Shown here: one piece after another, positions 1 to 8,177 of the stretch | How positions within the stretch are numbered: position 1 is the first letter of the stretch | Layout: each line of letters opens with the position of its first letter | NCBI RefSeq assembly: GCF_000496075.1 | Contig: NZ_AWXZ01000007.1 | Coordinates: forward strand, 62,001 to 126,000 | DNA: 64,000 bases | Origin: Lutibaculum baratangense AMV1 | GTDB taxonomy: Bacteria; Pseudomonadota; Alphaproteobacteria; Rhizobiales; Tepidamorphaceae | Direction: 5' to 3' | Made by a program: the position numbers and the translations under genes | Notes under the pieces: model-generated | What the model was told of the DNA's origin: nothing | Seen by the model: the letters and a program-made list of their open reading frames with translations, nothing else | Database searches by the model: none

Positions 1-462
1 GTCGCATCGGCCGGCCTCGGCTGGAAGGGCCCCGCCCCCTTCGCGCCTGAGCGGACCCTCGCGGAAGCGCTGCTCGAACCGACACGAATCTACGTGAAGC
101 CGCTGCTCGACCTCTTCCGCTCCACGGGCGGCATCCGTGCGGCGGCCCACATCACCGGAGGCGGGATCACCGAGAACCTGCCGCGCGTGCTGCCGGACGG
201 GGTCGCGGCCGAAGTCGAGCTCGGCACGTGGCAGGCACCGAAGGTGTTCGGCTGGCTCGCCGACGCCGGCGGGGTGGAGGAGCCGGAGATGCTCAAGACC
301 TTCAACTGCGGCATCGGCATGGTGCTCGTCGTGTCCGCGGCGGAGGCGGAGGCGACGATGGCAAGGCTCTCGGAGCTCGGCGAGACACCGGTCCGCGTGG
401 GCGGGATCGTCACGCACGAGGGCAAGGCCGAAGTCCGCTACACGGGCCAGTTGACCCTCTGA
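1..462 (+). CDS. purM: Phosphoribosylformylglycinamidine cyclo-ligase, C-terminal part (cut by window edge)
   Basis: AIR synthetase makes aminoimidazole ribotide from FGAM with ATP in purine synthesis. The reading frame is open from base 1, so the N-terminal half lies outside the window. The visible 153 residues match the PurM C-terminal domain: HITGGGITENLPRVLP near residues 51-66, then FNCGIGMVLVVS about 50 residues later. The TGA overlaps the ATG of the next gene by one base, so purM and purN are translationally coupled. Identification is secure despite truncation. Confidence 0.95.
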   Translation, partial: VASAGLGWKGPAPFAPERTLAEALLEPTRIYVKPLLDLFRSTGGIRAAAHITGGGITENLPRVLPDGVAAEVELGTWQAPKVFGWLADAGGVEEPEMLKTFNCGIGMVLVVSAAEAEATMARLSELGETPVRVGGIVTHEGKAEVRYTGQLTL

Positions 463-1094
463 TGCGCAAGCGCGTCGGCATTCTGATCTCGGGTCGGGGG
501 TCCAACATGGCGGCCCTGGTCAGGGCCGCGGCACAGCCGGGCTATCCGGCGGAGATCGCAATCGTCATTTCCCACAAGGCCGATGCGCCCGGGCTTCAGG
601 TCGCACGCGAGATGGGGATCGAGGCGGTCGCGATTGCCGCGCGCATGCCGGAGTTCGAGGTGGAGGCGGACCGCCTCCTGCACGAGCGCGGCGTTGAGAT
701 CGTCTGCCTCGCGGGCTTCATGCGCCTCCTTTCGACAGGGTTCGTCGAGCGCTGGCGTGACAGGCTCCTGAACGTCCACCCCTCGCTCCTGCCCGCCTTC
801 CCGGGTCTCGACGCCCAGGCCCAGGCGCTCGCGGCGGGCGTGAAGATCGCCGGCTGCACCGTCCACCTCGTCCGGCCCGAGATGGACACGGGACCGATCC
901 TGATGCAGGCGGCGGTACCCGTGCTGCCGGACGACAGCGTGGACACGCTCTCGATCCGCATCATCCGGCGCGAGCACGAGATCTATCCCGCCGCGCTCGC
1001 CCGCCTCGCCCGCGGCGAGGTGCGGATCGACGGAGAGATAGCGCATCTGGCCGACGTGGCACGCGACGACCGGATGATCGTCCCTAATCCGTAG
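462..1094 (+). CDS. purN: Phosphoribosylglycinamide formyltransferase (GAR transformylase)
   Basis: PurN transfers a formyl group from 10-formyl-THF to GAR, the third step of purine synthesis. The 210-residue protein starts MRKRVGILISGRGSNM, the usual PurN N terminus, and carries the LLNVHPSLLPAFPG segment with the catalytic Asn-His pair, followed by the cofactor/catalytic DTGPI segment near residue 142. The ATG at 462 overlaps the purM stop (TGATG), so a longer frame opening upstream is not needed. Length is normal for the family. The gene converges on a minus-strand oxidoreductase gene only 3 bases away, with no visible terminator. Confidence 0.96.
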   Translation: MRKRVGILISGRGSNMAALVRAAAQPGYPAEIAIVISHKADAPGLQVAREMGIEAVAIAARMPEFEVEADRLLHERGVEIVCLAGFMRLLSTGFVERWRDRLLNVHPSLLPAFPGLDAQAQALAAGVKIAGCTVHLVRPEMDTGPILMQAAVPVLPDDSVDTLSIRIIRREHEIYPAALARLARGEVRIDGEIAHLADVARDDRMIVPNP

Positions 1095-1097
1095 AGT

Positions 1098-3227
1098 TCA
1101 GGCGAAGGCCGGCGCCCTCGCCTCCTCATCCGCGGTGACCGGCTCCGCCCTGATCCACACGCGATTGTCGTGGAAGGCGGCGCCGCCATAGGGGGCCACC
1201 TGGTCGGCGCCCGTCAGCGTGTTGATCCCGTTGCCCTCCTCGAAGGCATGGTTCGGCCACAGGCCCTCCGAGACGGCCACACCCTCGCGCACGCCGTCGA
1301 ACACCTTCGCGCGCAGCACCACGGTGCCTCGCCCGTTACCGATCCGGACGCGGTCGCCGTCGGCGATGCCGAAACGCTCCGCGTCCTTCGGCGACAGGAG
1401 CACGGTCGGCCGGCCCTCGCGGCCGCGCGAGGTCGGCGTGTCGTTGAAGGTCGTGTTCAGGAATCCCCGCGCCGGCGAGGTCGCGAGACGCAGCGGGTGG
1501 CTCTCGTCGGCGACATCCGTGATCTCCCAGTGGTCGGGCAGCGACGGCATCGCCTCCCACGGCCCCATCGGCCCGGCATTGGGCGCCGCCACTCTCGTCC
1601 AGTCCGGCCGGAAGCGGAACCTGCCGTCGGAATAGCCGAAGCCCTCGAGATAGTGGGCGGTGCGGAACTCGGGCTGCAGGTCGATCCAGCGCTTCGCCTC
1701 GAGCTCCTCGACCGTGCCGTAGCCGGAGGCCCGCAGCATCCAGTCGATATGCTCTCTCGCCGTCATGTCGAATCCCGGATGCTCCGCCCCGAGCCGCTTG
1801 GCGAGCTCCGCGAAGACGACGTGGTTCTCCCGGGCCTCGCCCGGCGCGTCGACGAGCTTCGGCCCGAGCATCAGGTGCTGGTGGCCGCCGCCCTTGTAGA
1901 TGTCGTCGTGCTCCATGAACATGGTGGCGGGCAGCACGATGTCGGCCATCGCGGCCGTCTCGGTCATGATCTGCTCGTGCACGCAGACGAACAGGTCCTC
2001 CCGCGCGAAGCCCCGCTTCACGAGACCCTGCTCGGGCGCCACGCAGACCGGATTCGTGTTCTGGACCAGCATCGCCTTCACGGGCGGCCCGCCCTGCAGC
2101 GCCGCCGCGTCGCCCGTCAGGATCCGGCCGATCTGCGACTGGTCGAGCCGCCGCGTCGACGGGTCGAGGAGATCGGTGCCCTCGATCATCGACTTGTCGA
2201 GACGGTAGATCGCGCCGTTGTTGTGGAAGGCCCCGCCGCCCTCGTACTGCCATGCACCGGTCACGCAGGCGATCGAGGCGGCGGCATGCATGTTCACGGC
2301 CCCGTTGCGCGAGCGCGTGAAGCCGTAGCCGAGGCGGAAGAACGTCTTGCGATTCTCTCCGACGAGCCGAGCGAACGTTTCGATTTCCTCCACGCTCAGG
2401 CCGGTGATCGCGGCCGCCCATTCCGGCGTCCTGGTTCGCAGATGCGCCTCGAGCTCGGCCGGGCAGTCGGTATAGGCGGCGAGGTAGTCGCGGTCGGCGA
2501 AGCCGTCGCGGAACAGGACGTGCATCACCGCGCAGGCGAGCGCGCCGTCCGTGCCCGGGCGCACGAGGAGCGCGAGGTCGGCCTGCTTCATCGTCTGCGT
2601 CATGTAGATGTCGACCGCGACGATCTTGGCGCCCCTCGTCTTCCGCGCCTTCGTCGCGTGCGTCATCACGTTGACCTGGGTCGAGACGGCGTTCGTGCCC
2701 CAGATCACCACCACGTCAGCGAGGGCCATCTCGCGCGGATCAGGCCCGGCGAGCTTCCCCGTCCCCGCGATGTAGCCGGTCCAGGCGGGGTTCGTGCAGA
2801 TCGTGTCGAACTGGCGCGAGTAGCCCTTCGCGTGGCGCAGGCGGTGGATGCCGTCCCGCTGCACGAGGCCCATAGTCCCGGCATAGAAATAGGGCCAGAC
2901 GGCCTGGGCGCCGTGCTCCTTCTCGGCCTTCAGGAACGCCTTGGCCACGCTGTCGAGAGCCTCGTCCCACGAGATCCGCTCGAACCGGCCGCTGCCCTTC
3001 GGGCCCACCCGCTTCAGCGGATGGAGGAGCCGGTTCGGGTTGTGGATCCGCTCGGCGTAGCGCGCGACCTTCTCGCAGATGACGCCCGCGGTGTAGCTGT
3101 TGTCCTTCGCGCCGCGCACGCGACCGATCGTGCCGCCATCCAGAAGCTCGACCTCGAGCGCGCATGTCGAGGGGCAGTCATGCGGACAGGCCGACGCGGC
3201 GAGGCGGCTCTTCAGCGGGCGGTTCAT
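1098..3227 (-). CDS. Molybdopterin-dependent oxidoreductase with N-terminal 4Fe-4S cluster
   Basis: A 709-residue protein of the DMSO-reductase superfamily. The N terminus has CPHDCPSTC (Cys 14, 18 and 22) and a fourth Cys in VICEKVARY about 27 residues later, the expected ligand set for one 4Fe-4S cluster. Next come the molybdopterin-binding region (VIWGTNAVSTQ, NTNPVCVAPEQG, TETAAMADIVLPA) and a C-terminal dinucleotide-binding domain (NTTFNDTPTSRGREG). There is no Tat signal, so it is probably cytoplasmic. Family members of this length are often annotated as formate-dehydrogenase-like or assimilatory reductases, but neither electron partner nor Mo-cofactor genes are adjacent. The substrate cannot be assigned. 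It appears monocistronic. Confidence 0.88.
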   Translation of the reverse strand: MNRPLKSRLAASACPHDCPSTCALEVELLDGGTIGRVRGAKDNSYTAGVICEKVARYAERIHNPNRLLHPLKRVGPKGSGRFERISWDEALDSVAKAFLKAEKEHGAQAVWPYFYAGTMGLVQRDGIHRLRHAKGYSRQFDTICTNPAWTGYIAGTGKLAGPDPREMALADVVVIWGTNAVSTQVNVMTHATKARKTRGAKIVAVDIYMTQTMKQADLALLVRPGTDGALACAVMHVLFRDGFADRDYLAAYTDCPAELEAHLRTRTPEWAAAITGLSVEEIETFARLVGENRKTFFRLGYGFTRSRNGAVNMHAAASIACVTGAWQYEGGGAFHNNGAIYRLDKSMIEGTDLLDPSTRRLDQSQIGRILTGDAAALQGGPPVKAMLVQNTNPVCVAPEQGLVKRGFAREDLFVCVHEQIMTETAAMADIVLPATMFMEHDDIYKGGGHQHLMLGPKLVDAPGEARENHVVFAELAKRLGAEHPGFDMTAREHIDWMLRASGYGTVEELEAKRWIDLQPEFRTAHYLEGFGYSDGRFRFRPDWTRVAAPNAGPMGPWEAMPSLPDHWEITDVADESHPLRLATSPARGFLNTTFNDTPTSRGREGRPTVLLSPKDAERFGIADGDRVRIGNGRGTVVLRAKVFDGVREGVAVSEGLWPNHAFEEGNGINTLTGADQVAPYGGAAFHDNRVWIRAEPVTADEEARAPAFA

Positions 3228-3272
3228 GTCGAGGCTCCTCCGGATCGGGCGAGCGTACTTGAGTGCGGCACC

Positions 3273-3302
3273 AAAGGAAAAGGCCGGCCACGCGGGCCGG
3301 CC
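3273..3302 (-). terminator. Intrinsic terminator of ndk
   Basis: Read on the minus strand, arms GGCCGGCC and GGCCGGCC with loop CGCGT are followed by TTTTCCTTT. It lies 28 bases past the ndk stop codon and before the oxidoreductase start, which fits a Rho-independent terminator for ndk. Confidence 0.75.
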
Positions 3303-3329
3303 TCCGAAGCCATCGATCTCGCGGTCGGC

Positions 3330-3752
3330 TCAGCCGACGATCTCGTCGTCCGAGAAGTTGAGCTTGATCTCGGCGGCGGCGTTCTCGGCGCTGTCGGAGC
3401 CGTGCACGGAGTTGCGCTCGATGTCCTCGGCGAACTCGGCGCGGATCGTGCCGGCGGCGGCGTCCTTCGGGTTCGTGGCGCCCATCACTTCGCGGTTCTT
3501 CGCGACGGCGTTCTCTCCCTCGAGGACCTGCACGACGATCGGGCCGGAGGTCATGAAGGTCACGAGGTCGTTGTAGAACGGACGCTCCTTGTGGACCTCG
3601 TAGAACTTCTGGGCCTGCTCGGTCGACCACTTCACGCGCTTCTGCGCGACGACCTTCAGGCCGGCGCTCTCGAGCTTGTCGATGATCTTGCCGGTGATGT
3701 TGCGGGCCGTCGCGTCCGGCTTGATGATGGAAAGGGTACGTTCGATCGCCAT
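3330..3752 (-). CDS. ndk: Nucleoside diphosphate kinase
   Basis: Ndk transfers the gamma-phosphate between nucleoside triphosphates and diphosphates through a phospho-histidine. The 140-residue protein begins [14 protein letters not shown], the standard Ndk N terminus, which decides the start at 3752 even though the frame is open further upstream. [17 protein letters not shown] is followed by the active-site region NSVHGSDS, with the catalytic His near residue 117. It has its own terminator and stands as a single gene. Confidence 0.97.
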   Translation of the reverse strand: MAIERTLSIIKPDATARNITGKIIDKLESAGLKVVAQKRVKWSTEQAQKFYEVHKERPFYNDLVTFMTSGPIVVQVLEGENAVAKNREVMGATNPKDAAAGTIRAEFAEDIERNSVHGSDSAENAAAEIKLNFSDDEIVG

Positions 3753-3858
3753 GGCGCTCGTCTCTTCGTGCTCGTGTGGGGGTGGGCCAGGCCGCGCGGG
3801 ATAGTGCCGGGCAATCGGCCTTCGACGCCCGGGCTTATATCTCGGCAGGCCTCGGCCC

Positions 3859-4554
3859 TCAAGCCGCCTGTCCGGCTGGCTCCATGCTGCGGCCAAGGCC
3901 GTCATAGAGATCGAGGCAGGCCTCGAACCACCGGGCGATCGTGTCACCCGTCTCCACGATCTCCAGATCGCTCGTCACCCGCACCCACTGCAGCGTCCCG
4001 AACAGTATGTAGTCGGTGAAGAGAGGGCCCTCGCCGCCGAGGAAGGGCTGCATCTCGAGGGTGCGCCGGGCCGGCGTCAGCGCCGTGCGGATGTTCTCGA
4101 CCTTCGCCTCGCGCCCCTGCGCCAGTGCCTCGAGGCTCGCGCCGAAGCGCCTCTCGCGGCTCTCCCGGAAATAGGCCTGGTCTTCCGGCGTCAGGCGGCC
4201 GTGAATGTCGGCGGCGATCAGCTTCACGATGGCCGCGTTCACCATCGTGTTCGCCCACTGCTCCACGAAACGCGCGGCCGCGACGCCGCCGGGCCCGCCG
4301 AACAGCGTCGGCCGGTCGGGGTAGGCCTCCTCGAGGTGCAGCGCGATCTGGAAGCTGTCGGATACGACCATATTGTCGTCCTCGAGCACGGGCACCGTCT
4401 TGTGGCTGCCGTCGAGGATCTTGAGGATGCCGGTGAACGGTACGGGGCTCGTCTCGAACTCAAGCCCCTTGTGCATCAGCGCCATCTTGGCCCGCCAGCA
4501 ATGCGGGCTGAAGCGGCAGTCTCCCGCTCCCGCGAGGTCGTGCAGAATGCGCAT
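3859..4554 (-). CDS. Glutathione S-transferase family protein
   Basis: A 231-residue cytoplasmic protein with an N-terminal thioredoxin-fold GST domain ([40 protein letters not shown] with the conserved Pro and Ser of the glutathione site at about residues 55-66) and an all-helical C-terminal domain. The sequence resembles the Atu5508-like or beta-etherase-like branch found in alphaproteobacteria. Its substrate is unknown. It is divergent from the DinB-family gene at 4632, which leaves about 77 bases for both promoters. Confidence 0.85.
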   Translation of the reverse strand: MRILHDLAGAGDCRFSPHCWRAKMALMHKGLEFETSPVPFTGILKILDGSHKTVPVLEDDNMVVSDSFQIALHLEEAYPDRPTLFGGPGGVAAARFVEQWANTMVNAAIVKLIAADIHGRLTPEDQAYFRESRERRFGASLEALAQGREAKVENIRTALTPARRTLEMQPFLGGEGPLFTDYILFGTLQWVRVTSDLEIVETGDTIARWFEACLDLYDGLGRSMEPAGQAA

Positions 4555-4631
4555 GGTCGCCCTTCCCTCTCCCGGATTTTATGTCAGTATCACTGACCTA
4601 TATGGCCAGCCACGATAGCACGGGACGACCG

Positions 4632-5141
4632 ATGCACCAGATGTTCCAGATGATGGCCCGCTACAACAGGTGGGCGAATGCGAAGCTCTATGATGCCGCC
4701 CAAGCCCTGCCGGACGCGGCCTACCGCGAGGAGCGCGGGGCGTTCTTCGGGTCGGTGCACGGCACGCTCAATCACCTGGTCGTGACCGACCGGATATGGA
4801 TGCACCGCTTCACCGGAGACGGCCCGACCCACGCCCGCCTCGAAGAGCGCCCGTACCGCGACCTGCCGACATTGCGCGCCGCGCGGGAGGTCGTGGACGA
4901 GCGGATCGTCGCATGGACGGAGGGGCTCGACCCGGCAACGCTGACGGGAACCTTCACCTACCGACCGGTGACGAACCCGCGCGACATAACTCAGCCGCTC
5001 GCGCCGGCTATGATGCACTTCTTCAACCATCAGGCTCACCATCTGGGCCAGGTGCACTGCCTTCTGACCCAGCTTGCGGGCGAGGCGCCGTCGCTCGATC
5101 TGATCTACTACCAGAGGGAGACGGGCGACGGCCTCGCCTGA
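4632..5141 (+). CDS. DinB family protein (putative metal-dependent hydrolase/transferase fold)
   Basis: A 169-residue four-helix-bundle protein of the DinB/YfiT superfamily. The three metal-ligand histidines are visible in HGTLNHL (about residue 47) and FFNHQAHHLGQVH (about residues 130-142). The start at 4632 gives MHQMFQMMARYNRW, the usual N terminus of this subfamily; an ATG at 4581 is possible but adds an atypical leader. Members of the superfamily act in thiol transfer or isomerisation, but the specific reaction is unknown here. It converges on the secreted-protein gene at 5148 with a 6-base gap. Confidence 0.85.
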   Translation: MHQMFQMMARYNRWANAKLYDAAQALPDAAYREERGAFFGSVHGTLNHLVVTDRIWMHRFTGDGPTHARLEERPYRDLPTLRAAREVVDERIVAWTEGLDPATLTGTFTYRPVTNPRDITQPLAPAMMHFFNHQAHHLGQVHCLLTQLAGEAPSLDLIYYQRETGDGLA

Positions 5142-5147
5142 GCCCGC

Positions 5148-5612
5148 TCAGTCGTCGAACTCGACCGCCTCCTTCGGCATGATCGGGATGCGCTCGCGAT
5201 GCATGGCGCGGCCCGACCGGTCCTGAATCGTCACGTCGAGAATGTCGCTCGTGCCGGGGTGCTGTACGAAGAAGATGACCTGGCCGGGGCGATGGAAGGA
5301 TCCGCACTCCGCCGGCGCCACCGTGACGAGAACGGGCGCGGCATGGAGAGCATTGAGGCCCGGATTCGAGCGATAGCCGGGGCCGGTCTGGACGGATACG
5401 TCGTCGACGCAGCCGAGGGCCGGATCGGATTCGACCCAGACCCTCACCCGCCCGCTCCCGCTCCCGACGACGGAACCGCTCGTGGTCGTGGTCGACTCGG
5501 CATAGCTGCCGCCGAAGAAGGCCGGCTGGGCGGCCGCTGGCGCTGCGAGGCCGACGAGGCCCGCCACCGCGGCGGCGGATAGCAATGTGGGCAACAGGCG
5601 ACGACTCGACAT
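5148..5612 (-). CDS. Small secreted protein of unknown function
   Basis: A 154-residue product that I do not recognise. It starts MSSRRLLPTLLS and has a Sec signal peptide with a hydrophobic core and an APAAAQ cleavage site near residue 29. The mature part is beta-rich, opens with a Ser/Thr/Gly-rich stretch (STTTTSGSVVGSGSG), and holds only two cysteines (GCVDD and ECGSF), which could form one disulfide. It ends in an acidic EFDD. No catalytic motif is visible. The start at 5612 is chosen because the signal peptide follows directly; the frame is open upstream without signal-like content. Confidence 0.6.
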   Translation of the reverse strand: MSSRRLLPTLLSAAAVAGLVGLAAPAAAQPAFFGGSYAESTTTTSGSVVGSGSGRVRVWVESDPALGCVDDVSVQTGPGYRSNPGLNALHAAPVLVTVAPAECGSFHRPGQVIFFVQHPGTSDILDVTIQDRSGRAMHRERIPIMPKEAVEFDD

Positions 5613-5785
5613 CGGCAGGGTCCTCTTCCATGAAATGCCGGGACGTCCGGCAGGCTCGGCGTGCTCACCAATAGATGTGGTGCGGAAGGCAGGTGTCCAA
5701 CCGGCGGGCCGACCTGCTATGCAGGCTGCGCGCCGACCGCGACGACGACGCCCCCACGCCAGAGACACCTGAAGACCGACGCGCC

Positions 5786-7675
5786 ATGCTGCAGATCTCC
5801 GACCTCGTCTATCGCCTTGCCGGACGGACGCTCTTCGACGGCGCGTCGCTCATTCTGCCGGAGGGCTCCCGCGCCGGCCTCGTCGGCCCGAACGGCACCG
5901 GCAAGACGACCCTCTTCCGCCTCATCCGCGGTGAGATCCCGCCCGAGAGCGGCGACATCTCGCTGCCGGCCGGCATGCGGCTCGGCTCGGTCGCGCAGGA
6001 GGCCCCGGAAGGACCTCAGTCGCTCCTGAGCTTCGTTCTGTCGGCCGACACCGAGCGCACGCGCCTCATGGCCGAGGCCGAGGAGACGAAGGACGGCGCC
6101 CGCATCGGCGAGATTCACGCGCGTCTGGCCGACATCGACGCCTACGGGGCGGAGGCTCGCGCCGCGCGCATCCTGTCGGGCCTCGGATTCGACAGCGCCG
6201 CCCAGGCGCGGTCGCTGTCGGAGTTCTCCGGCGGCTGGCGCATGCGCGTCGCGCTCGCCGCCATCCTGTTCTCCGAGCCCGACCTTCTGCTCCTCGACGA
6301 GCCGACCAACTATCTGGATCTCGAAGGGGTGATGTGGCTGGAGAGCTATCTAGCCCGCTACCCCCGCACCTTCCTCGTCATCAGTCACGACCGCGACCTG
6401 CTGAACCGCTCGGTCGACCTGATCGTCCATCTGGACCAGGGCAGGCTCACCACCTACGCCGGCAATTACGACCAGTTCGAGCGGCAGCGCCGCGAGAAGC
6501 TCCTCCTGCAGGAGAAGCACCGCAAGAAGCAGGAGGCGCAGCGCGCCCACCTGCAGTCGTTCGTCGACCGCTTCCGCGCAAAGGCGACGAAGGCCCGTCA
6601 GGCGCAGGCCCGCGTCAAGATGCTCCAGAAGATGGAGCCGATCCCGGCCGTGGTGGAAGGCACGGTCAAGCCGTTCCACCTGCCGGCCCCCGAGAAGCCC
6701 CTCGCCTCGCCGCTCGTCGCGATGGATGGCGTGGCGGTCGGCTATGGCGGCAGGCCGATCCTGTCGCGCGTGAGCCTGCGGATCGACGCGGACGACCGCA
6801 TCGGCCTCCTCGGCGCGAACGGCAACGGCAAGTCGACGCTCGCCAAGCTCCTCTCCGGCAGGCTCGAGGCGATGGAGGGCCAGATCCGCCGGCCGGAGCG
6901 GATGCGCGTCGGCTTCTTCGCCCAGCACCAGCTCGACGAGCTCGACCCCTCGCTCACCCCCGTCGAACAGGTGCGCCGGCTGATGCCCGGCGAGGACGAG
7001 GCGAAGGTGCGCGCGCGGACCAACCAGCTCGGGTTCGGGGCCGAGAAGGCGGACGTCCCGGCTTCCAAGCTCTCCGGCGGCGAGAAGGCGCGCCTGCTGA
7101 TCGGCCTCGCGGCCTTCGGGCGGCCGCACCTCCTGATCCTCGACGAGCCGACGAACCATCTCGACGTCGACTCGCGTGAGGCGCTGATCGAGGCGCTCAA
7201 CGAGTACGAGGGCGCCGTCATCGTCATAAGCCACGAACGCCACATCCTCGAGGCCGTGACCGACAGGCTCTGGCTCGTCGCGGAGGGGCGGGTCAACCCC
7301 TTCGACGGCGACATCGACGACTACCGCCGGCTGATCCTCGCCTCCCAGAGGACGGAGAGAACGTCGGAGGAACAGCCCGGCACCACGGGCGCCTCCAACA
7401 AGGCGGAGCAGCGTCGCGCGGCCGCCGCGCGCCGGGAGGAGACGGCGCCGCTCCGGAAACGGGTGACGAAGCTCGAGAAGGAGATCGCGGAGATCGAAAG
7501 GAAGCTGAAGACGCTCGACGAGGCGATGGCCGATCCCGATCTATACGCGCGCGATCCCGATCGGGCCGCCCGCCTCGCGCAGGAACACGGCAGGGCTTCG
7601 AAGCTCCTCGGCGAGCGGGAGGAGGAATGGCTGGCCGCGAGCGCCGAGCTCGAGGAGGCAATGGCCGCAGGGTAG
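5786..7675 (+). CDS. ABC-F family ATPase (Uup/YheS type)
   Basis: A soluble 629-residue protein with two ABC ATPase domains and no membrane segments, typical of ABC-F translation factors. First domain: Walker A GPNGTGKTT near residue 34, signature LSEFSGGWRMR near 143, Walker B LLLLDEPTNYLD. A charged linker of about 80 residues (residues 225-305) separates it from the second domain: Walker A GANGNGKST near 345, signature KLSGGEKAR near 430, Walker B LLILDEPTNHLD. The C terminus (residues 540-629) is a Lys/Glu-rich coiled coil as in Uup. The ATG at 5786 (MLQISDLVYRLAG) is the canonical start. Probable role: ribosome-associated ATPase. Confidence 0.92.
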   Translation: MLQISDLVYRLAGRTLFDGASLILPEGSRAGLVGPNGTGKTTLFRLIRGEIPPESGDISLPAGMRLGSVAQEAPEGPQSLLSFVLSADTERTRLMAEAEETKDGARIGEIHARLADIDAYGAEARAARILSGLGFDSAAQARSLSEFSGGWRMRVALAAILFSEPDLLLLDEPTNYLDLEGVMWLESYLARYPRTFLVISHDRDLLNRSVDLIVHLDQGRLTTYAGNYDQFERQRREKLLLQEKHRKKQEAQRAHLQSFVDRFRAKATKARQAQARVKMLQKMEPIPAVVEGTVKPFHLPAPEKPLASPLVAMDGVAVGYGGRPILSRVSLRIDADDRIGLLGANGNGKSTLAKLLSGRLEAMEGQIRRPERMRVGFFAQHQLDELDPSLTPVEQVRRLMPGEDEAKVRARTNQLGFGAEKADVPASKLSGGEKARLLIGLAAFGRPHLLILDEPTNHLDVDSREALIEALNEYEGAVIVISHERHILEAVTDRLWLVAEGRVNPFDGDIDDYRRLILASQRTERTSEEQPGTTGASNKAEQRRAAAARREETAPLRKRVTKLEKEIAEIERKLKTLDEAMADPDLYARDPDRAARLAQEHGRASKLLGEREEEWLAASAELEEAMAAG

Positions 7676-7684
7676 CCCCGACGA

Positions 7685-8131
7685 TCAGGCTTTGCGTTCC
7701 CACCTGCCGTTCGGCGCCTGGCGCCAGTAGGTCACCTCCAGCCCACCGTCCTTCGCCCGCCTCCACTCGGCCCGCGCCTGCTCGACGGCGGCCTCGTCGC
7801 GACCGTCGAACATGAAGACGAGCCGCTCGTAACCCTCGAGCCGATCGAGCCGCGCACCGTCGACGAGGAAGCGGATGGCCGCGCCGTTCACGTTTCCCTC
7901 GCTCGTCGTGATGAGCGCGGGCTGCAGGGCCGCGTCCGCCTCCCGGTCGCTGCCGTGCGGCAGGAAAGAGGAGTCGTCGTATGCCCAGAGATGGCCGTCG
8001 AGCTGCTCGAGACGCTCCTCGCTGCCGCACTGGACGACGACACGCCAGCCGCGCTCGAGGCTCTTCTCCACGAGAAGCGGGAGAGCAGCCTCCAGCGGCT
8101 GCTTCTCGAGATGGTAGAAGAACACCTCCAT
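7685..8131 (-). CDS. holC: DNA polymerase III chi subunit
   Basis: Chi is part of the clamp-loader complex and links it to SSB. The 148-residue protein begins MEVFFYHLEKQPLE and contains the typical LLVEKSLERGWRVVVQCGSEERLEQLDGHLW order (quoted here as the family pattern around residues 18-50) and LWAYDDSSFLPHG. It lies 46 bases downstream of pepA on the same strand, the common alphaproteobacterial pepA-holC order, and ends 10 bases from the convergent ABC-F gene. Confidence 0.92.
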   Translation of the reverse strand: MEVFFYHLEKQPLEAALPLLVEKSLERGWRVVVQCGSEERLEQLDGHLWAYDDSSFLPHGSDREADAALQPALITTSEGNVNGAAIRFLVDGARLDRLEGYERLVFMFDGRDEAAVEQARAEWRRAKDGGLEVTYWRQAPNGRWERKA

Positions 8132-8177
8132 GGGCGCTTCCGGTTCAGGAGACGGCGGCCATCGCCCGAACGCTCAC

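Noticed and set aside
1170-4019. 949-residue plus-strand open frame
   Set aside because: It is antisense to the molybdopterin oxidoreductase and ndk, is Arg/His/Leu-rich with no domain, and arises from high GC at third positions.
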